DNA from: Chloranthus sessilifolius
Taxonomy: Eukaryota > Streptophyta > Magnoliopsida > Chloranthales > Chloranthaceae
Assembly: GCA_021018995.1 (NCBI GenBank)
Contig: CM037585.1
Coordinates: 126,756,831 to 126,820,830 of the forward strand
Direction of reading: 5' to 3'
Length of the DNA stretch: 64,000 bases
Shown here piece after piece: positions 12,601 through 22,984 of this stretch (position 1 is the stretch's first letter; every line of letters begins with the position of its first letter). The position numbers were made by a program, and so were the translations under genes. The notes under the pieces are model-generated. The model did no database searches. It was not told the origin of the DNA and saw only the letters and a program-made list of their open reading frames with translations.

Positions 12601-13109
12601 GACAATTTTCTGTGCTCATTTTTACATGACGGATACAAAGGTTCTAATGCACATTCCATCAAGTTACTATACCCCGCATCATCATGTAAATCATGTGGAC
12701 GTTGCTCGTCATCTTCATCATAAGCATCATTTAAGCAAGCATCTAAATCTTCAGTACGAACACCTCCGAATGTGTTATTCAACATATCTTCCATTCTTGG
12801 AAACCTATCTTCGTTTGGGTTAGAAGTCGATGTACTAGTCCCCAAATTGGTATGACTATTAGAAAATGATTCTCCATGGTGCTTCCATATCGTGTAAGAC
12901 TTATCTATACCATCACAAAATAAATGTTCCATAATAATCACGAGGCTATGCTTTTTAAGATTTCGACAGTTGACACAAGGACAACAACACCAATCAGGAT
13001 CTTCTACATTTTCTTTTGCGAATTTGATAAATGAATGAAGACCTTCGATATATTCCACAGTTGTATGATTTGCCGTCATCCACTCTTTACTTGGGATTGT
13101 TGAAGACAT
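9628..13109 (-). pseudogene. CACTA transposase TNP2/TNPD-like, broken
   Basis: This would be the cut-and-paste transposase of the element. The start ATG is at 13,109 (MSSTIPSKEW). The order of family domains is complete. A Transpos_assoc zinc region comes first (CCCCPCVNC, then MEHLFCDGI, then HHGESF; 13,109-12,600). The Transposase_21 core follows (12,466-11,450), with IHACPNDCILYW, CPTCGTSRWK, DGFNPFGN, GPGHDIDVYLQPL and GCPIC. A GT-AG intron of about 80 bp (near 11,448-11,368) leads into NLDVMHVEKNV. DUF4218 follows (11,018-10,728; FEKYFPPSFF and RWMYPFER), then DUF4216 (10,173-9,628; TYYGILKQI and DWYVVLDAPKR). The frame changes near 12,500 and near 11,070 while the family match continues in the next frame. 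Stops occur after the exon starting near 10,660, and the frame changes again near 10,130. The copy is therefore a pseudogene. Confidence 0.92.
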
Positions 13110-15640
13110 TCTACAAAACTAATTGAAGGAAAAATCACAACAATGAAGGAAAAAAATTGAAGTTTTAGAGAGAGAAAGAGAGAAAAAGCACAAGTGATAG
13201 GTGCCCATATGACTGATAATGGCTTATTTGAACCAGCATAATATGAGCCGGTATTGGCTGACTTGTATACTCATATTTAGTCGGGGCTTCATATCGTATT
13301 AGATCAGGCCTAACACGATATATACATGTCAGCCCCTGGCCCATTTTTAAAACTATGCGCCAGTTATCATTTTCCTAAAATATAGAAACAACCCAGCAAA
13401 ACTGGAGTTTCTGACAACAACAAACAAAATTTCAACAACCCAAAAGATTAGAAAACAAGAAGATTGAATTATGGTAAGCTCATGGACTCAAGATCCATTG
13501 TGTGGAAGATTAGGGGTGAAAAAGGATCTCTATCGTATGAATCCAAGAAGTCCACAAGTTGATCTTTTACTTTTTATCGAACAGTGTTCAACATTTTTCT
13601 TATTATCTAATAGGGTCCCAGACCTTGAACTTTTTCATTTCTTTTATTAAGCATAAGCAAACAGGGTCTAAATATTTGACATATGTTGAAATTTAATTTA
13701 ATTGAAAAAATGGGTTAGATGAAAATTTCCTTAGGTTTCATATGATACTTCGTTCTTATATAAGACTGATCGTTTTATGTTAGGTGAAAATTCCCTACAA
13801 GCGACCGATCAATCTCATAGTGGACTGGTCTGACTTGTACGGGGGGACCAATCTCATGTTGATGGAGTTTGTTTTTCGCACCTATCTTTGATCTAATTGA
13901 TCTTTAGATCATGAACATACAATCACATCGTTAGATTTTGATTTCACATCTTGAAAAGTGAGTCAATATCGGTTGACATCTCAAAAACTGAGTTAGCATC
14001 GATTGACGGAGATACTGATACAGATCGCTGATATGTATGTGTCGGCCAACACTTGATACCATGATTCTAACATAATTTCAACACATAATTAGCATAATTT
14101 TTTACATAATTTACATAGAAAACTGACCAAAAATCTGGCCCGCCAAACTGGACTGAAACCAGCCAAAAAGCAAAAGAACCGAACCGATTCCCAATCGGTT
14201 TGCTTTCAGTTTTGCGTGGCCAAAACCGAAATATGCCAGTTGGGACATAAAATCGGAAAGAACTTAACCGATTCCCAATCGCCTGGGCCAGCTTTTGAGC
14301 CTAAACCTAAAACCTGTTGGGACCCAAAACTAAAGAAGACCGGAAAAAAGAGAATTAATATTTAAATTTTTTTGAATAAATCAAACCGAACCATGAATCG
14401 AATCGATTTTTTATGCTTTGTTTCGATTACAAGTTTTCGATTTAACCAATTTGTTTCGCTCAGCCTATTCAGTCAATCGAATTAAAATCAAAAATCAAAA
14501 TTTTAAGTTTTAGTTTAGTTAATCGAATGCACTCCTAGGTACCCAACAAAACCGCATAATGTCGCTTATACGACTTTAATATATATGTATATATATATAT
14601 ATATATAGATATATATATATATATCGGCTTATACATACAATACATATGACATTTTAAAATAAAAAAGCATAATGAGAATTTAACAAAAAAAGTAAATATA
14701 TACATCGACAGAGGCAGTACATAATTTGAGTATATAAATTCATAAAAATAAAAAAACATTTCAACATATAGCATGGGTAATCCTTTTAAGAAAGAAAAAG
14801 ACTTTCTTAAAAAATTTAGTATTTAGAAAACAAAATGCAAAAATTATGGAAGAGAAAATAGAACATGAGAATAGCAAATCATATAAAAGCAGTAGGGTAA
14901 TAGAACATGAGAATAGCAAACCAATGGGTTTTATTCGATCCTCGCGGATGTTAGATAGCAAACCATATAAAACAGAGGAAAATTTAGGAAAATACCTCAA
15001 AATTTGGGAAAATACCTCGAAATACAATAGGGTAACCAACCGGATTTAGCAGGCTTCGAAGATGGAGGAGCTGCTTAAGAAAAAATAAAATAATCCTTCA
15101 GAAAAAATAAAAGAAAATAAAAACCATAACTCTGAAATTTAAAAAAATATTTTGGATAATCAAAAAACAAATAGATTTCAGAAAAACTATTTCTAATTAG
15201 GGTATGCCAAATTCTAGTGATTTGGGTATAATCCTTTTTAATATTTTAGAAAAAATAAAATAAAATATAACCCCTACCTGATCGTTTCTTCAATGTCGCT
15301 TTGGCGAGCTTTAATCGCTAGGCATATCGGAGAGTACTGATGCATAGATAAATTTCACCATTAATGGCTTCAAGCTGTGGCATCTGGAGACGACGAGGAT
15401 GGCGTCGAATCAGGCTTCGGCTTATGGAGATGAGGAGGTTTGCATTGAATCAAACTTTAGATTTTGGAGATGAGGAGGACCGAATCAGATCAAGCTTCGG
15501 CGACGAGGAAGATGGCATCAAATGAAGAGGAATAGGAAGGGCAAAGAGGAGAAGCTGGACAGACGTTCCGTTCCCGCGCTCTGGAGTTCCTTATAAGCTA
15601 TTTTTGTATTGGCGCCTAGTATACCTTAGAGGGCCGAGGT
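13110..15640. other. CACTA 5' untranslated and interior region
   Basis: No reading frame is recognised. From 14,140 to 14,480 there is a low-complexity stretch rich in AACCGAACCGATT and its relatives. From 15,360 to 15,540 two or three imperfect repeats contain aagcttcggcgacgag or gcttcggcttatggagatg. As the sequence upstream of TNP2 it should hold that gene's promoter, but I could not pinpoint it. Confidence 0.5.
14577..14627. repeat. AT/TA microsatellite
   Basis: A run of about 50 bp of alternating A and T with a few G interruptions inside the CACTA element. Confidence 0.9.
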
Positions 15641-15840
15641 TCGAATCGCCTAACCTATAACAAACCGGGCCGTTGCATTTGAGAAACGGATGCCCAATTT
15701 GTTTTATATCTTGAGGTCACAGGTTCGAATAGGCTTAATTATACAATATTAAGCCGTTGCATTTTAGAAACTACGGTTTTGGACAGTTGTATCAGTTGAT
15801 TTGTCCACAAAGGTCAGAGTCCGTGGTTTTCTTTAAGCAA
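15641..15840. repeat. CACTA right subterminal repeats
   Basis: Scattered GCCGTTGCA, AACTACGG and CCGTGGTTTT motifs match the arms of the left-end hairpins, but there are fewer of them and they are less regular. Two box-B-like sequences (GGTTCGAAT) lie near 15,651 and 15,721. Confidence 0.65.
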
Positions 15841-15859
15841 GTAATGTTGCTTATTCTTC

Positions 15860-15873
15860 ATTTTCACGTAGTG
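15860..15873 (-). repeat. CACTA right terminal inverted repeat
   Basis: The minus strand reads CACTACGTGAAAAT, the canonical family terminus. It is followed by TGA. Confidence 0.9.
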
Positions 15874-15977
15874 TGAGGAGATTCCTAAGGGTGCAGGAGG
15901 TTCTATCAGAAGCTTGGAGGTGTGCCTCTCTCGAAGTATGTCCTGACCAGGCCTTTGACCAAATTTGGGTGTCTACA
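15874..15977 (-). mobile_element. Tat-lineage 3' LTR, right fragment
   Basis: This continues the LTR split by the CACTA element and ends in ggtgtctaca, identical to the right end of the complete LTR at 31,467. The next bases, atgcccctctttgg, are the complement of a polypurine tract, so this is the 3' LTR of a minus-sense element lying to the right. Confidence 0.8.
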
Positions 15978-15993
15978 GATGCCCCTCTTTGGT
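15978..15993 (-). other. Polypurine tract of Tat element 1
   Basis: The minus strand reads CCAAAGAGGGGCAT directly before the LTR start (TGTAGACACC). This is the usual site from which plus-strand synthesis is primed in LTR elements. Confidence 0.75.
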
Positions 15994-16497
15994 ATCGGAT
16001 TACTAATGATCGAATGCCAATGACAAGAGACATCCGAAGAGGCCTAAGGCATCACTAACGAGTAGCGTTGTGAGTAAACGGAAGCCCTGTATGTCTGAAA
16101 AAATATCCGTTCCTCAAGGTTGTCAGTCCCTAAGCACTTAGCGACATTACTGGGCATAACCAAGATGGAGCGAGTTGCGATAGCTCAATATGCCAAGAAA
16201 AATATCCGCTTCTCGAGATGATTGAAGATGTTTGATGCTCAAGCTTCATTCTGAATATAACAGCTCTGTAAGTGAGAGGGTGATCGACCCATACTCAAAG
16301 ATAGGTGCGAAGCAAATACGCGAAGATCCACAGCTTGTGTCCAATCACACGAGGCATCAACTGCCCCATTTGACCGACCACGGGTGCCCCTGCGTGAAGC
16401 AGAGTTTGAGGTCTTTGGGCGAACCCATCGATCTCGAAGTTAATTTAGCATGACTACCCGAGCGGAGCGAACTGATGTCGCAACTTTTTTTAGGAGT

Positions 16498-16858
16498 ACG
16501 TGCAAATTTTTGAAGGACTCATGCATATGTGCATTTATTTTATGCGGATTTTAAAAAAAATTTTATTTTATGTGAGTTTTTTGTTATTTTATGTGAATTT
16601 TTGTTATTTTATGTGGATTTATTTTTTAATTTTAAAATTTTTGTTATTTTATTTGAGTTTTTTTTTTTTTTTAAAATTTTATTTTTATGTGGATTTTTTG
16701 TTATTTTATTTTTATGTGGATTTTTTTTATGTTCGAGATTTTGAGAGATGCTCATTTATCTTTAACCACTTATTCTAGCACAGCCTCCTAAACAGATCAA
16801 ATGGAGATTGACGTGCTGTTCTAGGGGCATGTGCACTGCTTCGGGTTTGAGGAGGATT
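16498..16858. other. T-rich start of the private block of Tat element 1
   Basis: Homology to element 2 stops near 16,497. The next 250 bases are T-rich, with a repeated ttattttatgtggattttt phrase. Phe-rich open frames here reflect composition and are not genes. Confidence 0.6.
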
Positions 16859-17040
16859 AAACTCAGTGTGTACAATACACATGTAAAGCCAAACTTGGCC
16901 AAGAAGAGCTTGGCGTGTGTATTATACACGCCAAGCCAAATCGGGCCAGGTTTGGCTTGGCGTGTGTATTACACACACCAAGCCTCATTAGGGTTAGAAT
17001 ATGCCTAGCTTGTATTTTATACACGCCAAGCCAAAATTGG
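16859..17040. repeat. Hairpin repeat array A, upstream of the PMD gene
   Basis: About four copies, spaced 50-60 bp apart, of a palindrome of the type TTGGCGTGTGTATTATACAC followed by GCCAAGCC. The third and fourth copies are less perfect. The same motif, in the same orientation, forms array B at 20,938-21,150. It lies shortly before the likely transcription start of the plus-strand PMD gene. Confidence 0.8.
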
Positions 17041-17059
17041 GGGGGTTTTTAAAACCGTC

Positions 17060-20000
17060 GAGCCCGAGCCAAAAGGGGCCATTTTCAAAATCTATTCCTC
17101 TCCCCCTCTCCAAATCGAAACAGAACCTCTTCCTAGGGTTCCTTTGAGTTGCCTTAAACCTCGTTCTATCGCTGGAGTTTGCTCCCGCCGTTCAAATACA
17201 CGCTCTACGCAGGATCAAGGATCCATTTTTCTTGAAAGTAATCAATGCTTCCTCATTCCTTTTTTTTTTTTTTTTTCTTGAAATAATTTACAATGTGGTT
17301 AGAATTTTTTCTTTATTAGATGATGAACGGGTGATTTTTTTTGTAAGTATGATTATTTATGACCCATTTGATTTCTTCCGTGTGCATTGGCCTCGATTTT
17401 GAGCAAAAATATGATTTTTTTGTGATGTCTTACTCTTTTTCTTCATTTGTTAATGTGATTAGGGGCCTCTCTTTTTTTCTTCTTTCTTGTGTGGATCTAG
17501 ATGACTCTTTTTTTTTGTGTAATGCAAGATGATTGTGATGATGATTTTTTTTGTGTTTGCTTTTACATGTTTATTGTGTATGCATATATATATTTTTATT
17601 ATTTTCGTTTGTTTGGAAAAGGAGGACTCTTCTTTTTTTGTTTATACATGTTTTGCTTTTCTTCTTTTTTACTTTTATTTTTTTGTATGTTTATTGTGTA
17701 TGCATGTATATATATAAATAAACATATATGTTTTTTTTTTTTTGTTTGTTGGAAAAAAGAAAGACTCTCTTTTTTTTTTGGTGTATGTTTATACATGTTT
17801 TGTCCCTTTTTTTTTTTGAATTTTTGTTACATAAATGCACACCCTTTTTTTTTTTTTTTTTCTTCTTCTTTTTTGGATTTTTGTTACATAAATGTACACA
17901 CACTCTTCTTTTGTTTGTTTTCTTTTTTGGATTTTTGGTTACATAAATGTACACACATTTTTTTTGTTTGTTTTCTTTTTTTCTTGGTTCTTTATTATTA
18001 TTATTATATATATTTTTTTGCTTTCTCTTTTTTGAAATGTGGGGGGTTTTGGGCCTCACCCTCTTTTTTGAAATGAGCAGGGCATACTTACCTTCTTTTA
18101 GCTTGCGATAATCAATTTCTCGCTACTGACATGTTTTGATAATGTTGCTTGTTTCTATCTCAGGATGTCAAATGAGGAAGAGCATGGGCAAGAGGAAGGG
18201 CAAGAGGAGGGACTGGAGGTGGTCTACGGTCCACAGGGGAAGCAGCTTTTGGTAGTGCAGTGCTTTTCCCAGCCTTGGTACGAAATGCAGGGCGAGGCAA
18301 CCCGTACTGGTCTGCTCGATCAATAGTACACCCATATCTCGAATTTTAGGATTGCTAGCAAGGCAATCAAATAAGTTTTATTTTACCACATTGTCCTTTC
18401 TTTGTGCAAGCTTGCTTTACCTGCAGGATCTGACACCTCTTTATCTCGATGCAGGACCTGGCACCCATTATGTTCCGTGGAGGTTGGCTTGACCTCCAAC
18501 GCCTTTACCGCTATCTCCCTCAAGTGGTGAAGTTTCTTCTTACTCAGGCCGGCTTCGGAGATTTCCTTTCGTCCCTAGCCATGAGGGGTGACTCGGCTTA
18601 TGTGAAGGCCCTGATTGAACATTTCTGGCTTGAGACCATGACCTTCCACATGGCGATAGCTATTACCCCTGTCGATTGGTCGATGATTATGAGGATAAGG
18701 ATTGGGGGCACGCCGGTGACCAACCTTCCCGTACGAAGCCGGTATGAGATGGTGCAATTAATTGAGAACTACCCCTCTGCTCAAAACAAGCATGGCTCTG
18801 AGGTTAAATTATCTTGGCTGGTCGATTTGTTTGGTGAGCACGAGTTGGTGGATCTGGGCCAGCTGGATGCAGATATCTTCCTTGAGCCCGCAAGTGCTCT
18901 AATGTTGGGTCGCATCTCACTCCTCTTCATTTTAGGCAAGGCCCTTTTTGCAAATGCCAACGAAGGTCGGGTTTCATTTTCCTTGCTCAGCCTTATGGGA
19001 AATTGGGATGGCGTGCATCGGAATGACTGGGGTGGGGCCAGATATGCCGTGCTGATATCTAGCCTAGCCCAAGCCTCAGTTGGGAGTACGACTTCTGTTA
19101 TCGGTTTCTGGCCTGTGATTGAGGTAATCCCTGACTCTCCCACTTTCCTTAGTTCATTGGCTAGTCATTCATCTTGCATCTGACACATCTTCTACCTTGA
19201 TTGCTACTTCTTTTTTTAGATCTGGGGGTACTTGCATTTCCAATCTAGCCGCCCACTCCTTTTCTTCGATGTTTATACGTATCCGCTCATGAGTAATTGG
19301 CACAGGAATTGCCGGAGGGATGTCGGCATGAAGCATTTAGAGATGGGCCTGAGGTTCCAATTTGACTTGCTGATCCTGGAGCAGGTATGGTTATTTCTCT
19401 CTTTTCTTTCTCAGCATTTCATTTTATGCTACCAATTTGGCTGATGTGACATTTTTCTGCCTGGGCAGGTCATCTATGACCCTTACGTTGGTTCTCCCTT
19501 CTGGGATCGAGCCGCCGTGGGTCCGTCCCGCTTCTTTGTTGACCTCCGCGTCGTTTTCTTCTACGGGGCCTAGGCCATGGCATATTATCTGGGAGAGAGA
19601 GAGTGGTACATAAGTACCGAGATCAATTTGCCATGCCGCAGGCTCCTTCGACGGACGTTATGGCTCCTAAGGGTACTATTGAGGAGCTTTCGGCTAGGTT
19701 TCTCCATCATGGGGTCCCCATTGATGATCTTCTCATGCCACGTTTTGTACTTGGTGCCAACTTCCTGGCCTTTGGTGGCCCGCGATCTCAGGTAGCTCCT
19801 CTTTTTTGCAAGCTTCCAATGGTTCTGCTTTAATTTTTACCTCTATTGATTGAAACCCTACTTCTTTTCATAGTTCAATTGGGAAGATGATTCTAACGAC
19901 GATGATGCGGCAGCGGAAGATCCTACTGAGGCCACGGATGCTGGTCCTTCAGACCCCTTTGGTGTAGGTGCTTCAGGTAGTTCTACAGCTGAGGTTCAGG

Positions 20001-20506
20001 GGACATTTAGACGCCTCGATGATGCCTTTCTTTCGAGTTTATGTGCAGATGTAGACGAGCGAGCCCGTCTATCTACCGAAGTGGTTCGGGTCCCCCCTCC
20101 TGAATTGGTTCCTGCGGTAAGTTTTTTTTCTCTTTTTGTACTTTTACTTTCTAGAGAAATGTCTATGTTTGCACCTGTGGCTCCTGTAACTGATATCTCC
20201 TTTTTCTTTTATGTAGAACTATGAATCGGCCGTGAATCAGGTCAAGTACTACCGCAATATTGCCGGCCTCCGAGATGTGGAAATGGTGAGTGTCGTACTG
20301 ACTGGTTTTGATCATTGCCTTGCTATTTTATCTTTCAACCGATCTTAATTGGCGACTTTGGATATGACTTACAACATGCTCGCAAGAAGGAGTCGCGCTC
20401 TCTGCTTAGCCGACTCTCTCAGGCGTGGTCCCTGGTGGGGGAGGTTCGAACGTACCATAGTACCTCGTGCCGTCGCAAGAAATCGAAGGGTGCTGCCAAG
20501 GATTAA
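17060..20506 (+). pseudogene. Antisense accessory gene with plant mobile domain (PMD)
   Basis: A spliced gene on the plus strand, opposite to the element's own pol. A pyrimidine-rich leader (about 17,090-17,237, with AGGGTTCC) is followed by a long T-rich intron and an ATG at 18,165. Six or more exon-like blocks with GT-AG borders follow to a stop at 20,506. The main block (18,455-19,123) encodes a plant mobile domain: FRGGWLDLQRLYRYLP, HFWLETMTFHM, ITPVDWSMIMRIRIGG, then WLVDLFGEHELV and ARYAVLISSL. Later blocks carry the typical PMD end and an acidic low-complexity tail. PMD proteins occur as plant nuclear silencing factors (MAIN/MAIL1 type) and inside several transposon families. The role here is unknown. 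The copy is degenerate, with a few breaks, and is treated as part of the Tat fossil. Confidence 0.78.
17700..17990. repeat. T-rich intronic repeats
   Basis: Within the leader intron of the PMD gene, the phrase ttttgttacataaatg with following cacac recurs three times at 60-70-bp spacing between poly-T runs. Long Phe- or Lys-rich open frames on either strand come from this composition. Confidence 0.75.
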
Positions 20507-20937
20507 GCTTTTGCTCAGGTTTTTTTGTTTTTATTTTGGGAAGATGTATTGGAGAATATATTTTTAGACAACTTTTATTTCTTTGAATGAATAACATTGC
20601 TTTTCCCTCTTTGTTTCCTGCTCCATCTCTTTCTCCTTTCTCCTTTTGTCGTGGTATGTTGGCTCTCTTCTACAGGATGAACCTAATTTAAAAAAAGAAT
20701 GGCCTTGGGGCATTGCACTTGGTTAACATTTGGCCGCCATTTTCATGTTTGTGTAGACTTTTCCTGCATAGAAAATCATATGTAAGGTGGATGTGGCCCA
20801 AAAAATTTTATATCTCTGCATGTGGGCTAGTGTGCTTTTTAAGCAAATGACAGGAAATGCAGGTGGGCTGTCTAGGGGATCAGCAAAATGACCTCTCCTA
20901 TACTCACTTTTCCTCCTTGGATGGCAGCAATGGTATG
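20507..20937. other. Spacer after the PMD gene
   Basis: Probable 3' untranslated sequence of the PMD gene (a gaatga...aataacattg region near 20,585 could hold a polyadenylation signal), followed by unique sequence. No gene is seen. Confidence 0.45.
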
Positions 20938-21150
20938 ACCTGTGTAATACACACGCCAGAGCAAATCTGGGAGAATGTGGCTTGGCGTGTGTAATACACA
21001 CGCCAGAGCAAATCTGGGAAAAAGTGGCTTGGTGTGTGTAATACACACGCCAAAGCAAATCTGGGAAAAAGTGGCTTGGTGTGTGTAATACACACGCTAA
21101 AGCAATTCTGGGAAAATTTGCTCTGGCGTGTTTAATACACACGCTAGGTG
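20938..21150. repeat. Hairpin repeat array B, upstream of the second antisense gene
   Basis: About four and a half tandem copies of a 47-bp unit. Each contains the palindrome GCGTGTGTAATACACACGC followed by CAAAGCAAATCTGGGAAA. The copies differ by only a few bases. The motif is shared with array A (16,859-17,040), and a related single copy lies at 43,958-43,990. Confidence 0.92.
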
Positions 21151-21312
21151 CCATAAGGGGAAAGTGGGGCCTTTTAAGCCCGAGAATGCATTCTTTTCTT
21201 CTTCTTTTAATTTTGACTTGATATTTTTTACTCTCATCTTTTTCCTTTCTTGCCCAAAGGTGGATCCATCGTCCTACATTGAATTGTATCTTGGGAACAT
21301 CTTTGTACGACC

Positions 21313-22674
21313 ATGGACCTGCTTTCTGGTCCCGCCTCTCGTGGAGGGTCCGGGACCACGATACTTCACTCTTTGGGCGTGGGGCCTAGTTTTCTAAGGG
21401 GCTTGAGAGCATGAATGAGAGCGAGCTCGCGGGTTTGGGTCGGCTCAGATTGGCCCGTCTCTCGTCTTTCCTTGAAGTTCCTTTGCTTTGGGATTTCATT
21501 TATTTCATGGCTTCATCTTGGGAAGTTATCATCCATGTCTTCTGTTTTGGGAATCGTAAGTTAACTCCTACTCTCGAGGAGCTCTCCAATCTATCAAGTC
21601 TGAAGTTGCATAGAGACCTTGCCAGAATGCTGCCGAAATTGGGTTATGTTAAAGCTATCTAGATCACCTTGGGCTTGAAGAAAAATGATTATGAGAAAAG
21701 TCTCATTGGCGGGCCCACCAGGTGCTCGGTGAAATTCCTGAGATAACTTTTTGGAGAGGAAAGCCTGTGAAAATTGCCGACCAAAAATCCTCATAATGTG
21801 AAGGCCTTTCCTCTTTGCCTTATCTCTGAGGTTCTTTTCAATACTAGGGGAGAGAGTTTCTCGCTTACTCTTTATGACATTTTGGAGGAATTAGAGAGGG
21901 GCCGATCCGTGATGCATATGATTTTGGCAGAGCTCTATCGTTGCCTTGACGCTTTTGCATTGGGTAAGGCGGAGGGCCTCCGGGGATGTCCTATCTTGCT
22001 CCAAATTTGGCTTGAGGGGCATCTTGCTATCTTGGGACCATGCCCCACTTCTATGTTGGTCGTAGTAAGGTGGCCCATTGCTTTTTGGGTAGGTGCCTCA
22101 TGCTTCTGCGAGGGGATATACAAGGGTTGAAGCTTTGGCTAGCTGAAGCCGAGTTGGTGTGGAGGCTTCCTTGGTTAGACAGGACTTTCCCAGTGGTTCG
22201 CTCCAGAGATCACTAGGGCATCACTCTCCTTGGTTTGACCGACAACACTTACTATTTCCCATTTCGATGCTGCGCCAGTTTGGTTGCTCTCAGCAAGTGC
22301 CTTGTGTGACAAAGCCACCCTTGTGTGACTTAATTTTCTCTTGGGGGTCCTCTGGGGATATGGATAGGATAGCTGCCCTATGGGAAATGCGTCAGTCGAT
22401 GCTCATGTGCGATCTAGAGCAGGGGAATTTGGTCTTGTCCTCCCGAGAGCATTTAGAGAAACAGATGGTTAGAGCAGAGGTGGCAGAAGTCAGAGCTGAT
22501 GTAGCTGAGTGTGAGGTCCTTCGTTTGGAAGGATCGTTGAGTGACGCTCTTGGTCCTACTGATGCCTCCCAGAAGCGGTATAGGAGTCTTCATGGCCGCT
22601 GGATGACAGAGCGGGATGCACGGGAGGATGCTTTACATGCAGAGAATCGTGCCCTAAAGCACAAGTTGGGTCAT
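21313..22674 (+). pseudogene. Second antisense accessory gene, DUF7745-like with coiled coil
   Basis: A plus-strand coding region, broken in a few places, lying 3' of the PMD gene and right after hairpin array B. It encodes segments that resemble a plant-only family of unknown function (DUF7745-like): PLLWDFIYFMASSWEVI with FCFGNRKLTPTLEEL, then RCLDAFALGKAEGLRG with LLQIWLEGHL. The C-terminal part (about 22,350-22,674) is rich in Ala, Glu, Arg and Leu (AEVAEVRADVAECEVLRLEG) and should form a coiled coil. The family assignment is from memory of its consensus and is only moderately sure. No function is known to me. It is treated as part of the Tat fossil. Confidence 0.55.
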
Positions 22675-22984
22675 TGATTCTCTCCTGCACATACTTTTTG
22701 CATGGATCAGATTACCACACGAAGGGGCATAAGAACCCCTACCAAGTTTTTTTGGGTATATATACTTTCTTTATGTTTTTATTATTTTGTTGCTTTTTGT
22801 AAAAAAGGAAAGGGAGAGAGACATCAGACCGATTATTTTTTTGGGAGATGTGGTGTAAGCAAGGTACAAACTTGTAAATGGAAAAGGGAAACCTATTATC
22901 TTACAAAAATTTTATCATTTTTATGTTATTTTCTTTTTTTGTAAAATGGGGGATTATGCCGATTATTCCTTTGGAGATATAAAA
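22675..22984. other. Spacer before the 95-bp repeats
   Basis: Probable 3' untranslated sequence of the second antisense gene. Near 22,875-22,925 is a diverged first unit of the 95-bp repeat that follows. Confidence 0.45.

Larger units (their letters stand above)
76..15873 (-). mobile_element. CACTA (En/Spm) DNA transposon, 15.8 kb
   Basis: The ends are CACCACGTGAAAAT at 76-89 and the inverse of CACTACGTGAAAAT at 15,860-15,873, a 14-bp terminal inverted repeat with one mismatch that fits the family's CACTA terminus. The flanking trinucleotides are TAA and TGA, an imperfect 3-bp target duplication. Subterminal arrays of CAACGG/CCGTTG hairpins lie inside both ends and are denser on the left. 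Inside are the two genes expected of this family, TNPA-like (7,647-9,234) and TNP2-like (9,628-13,109), both on the minus strand, plus pieces of host genes at 781-967, 3,470-3,824 and 5,690-5,950. It sits inside a Tat LTR, so it is younger than that LTR. Because its TNP2 gene is broken, it could move only with transposase supplied by another copy. Confidence 0.93.

Noticed and set aside
15648-15735. tRNA gene
   Set aside because: Only box-B-like words are present. No A box, no cloverleaf and no acceptor stem could be drawn.
16500-16778. Phe-rich small frames
   Set aside because: T-rich low-complexity repeats (ttattttatgtgg) keep several frames open by chance.
17501-18076. 191-codon Phe-rich frame on the plus strand and Lys-rich frames opposite
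   Set aside because: They follow poly-T runs in the leader intron of the PMD gene. The composition is not that of a protein and the frame crosses no known motif.
17060-20506. PMD gene as a free host gene or part of a Mutator-like transposon
   Set aside because: No terminal inverted repeats or 9-bp target repeats were seen around it, no MURA-like transposase is present, and both flanks continue the same Tat internal region. A recheck with family copies is listed under findings.
20723-21154. Cys-rich minus-strand frames with repeated ACVLHTPSH-type units
   Set aside because: They are translations of the 47-bp hairpin array and extend only as far as the array plus chance flanks.
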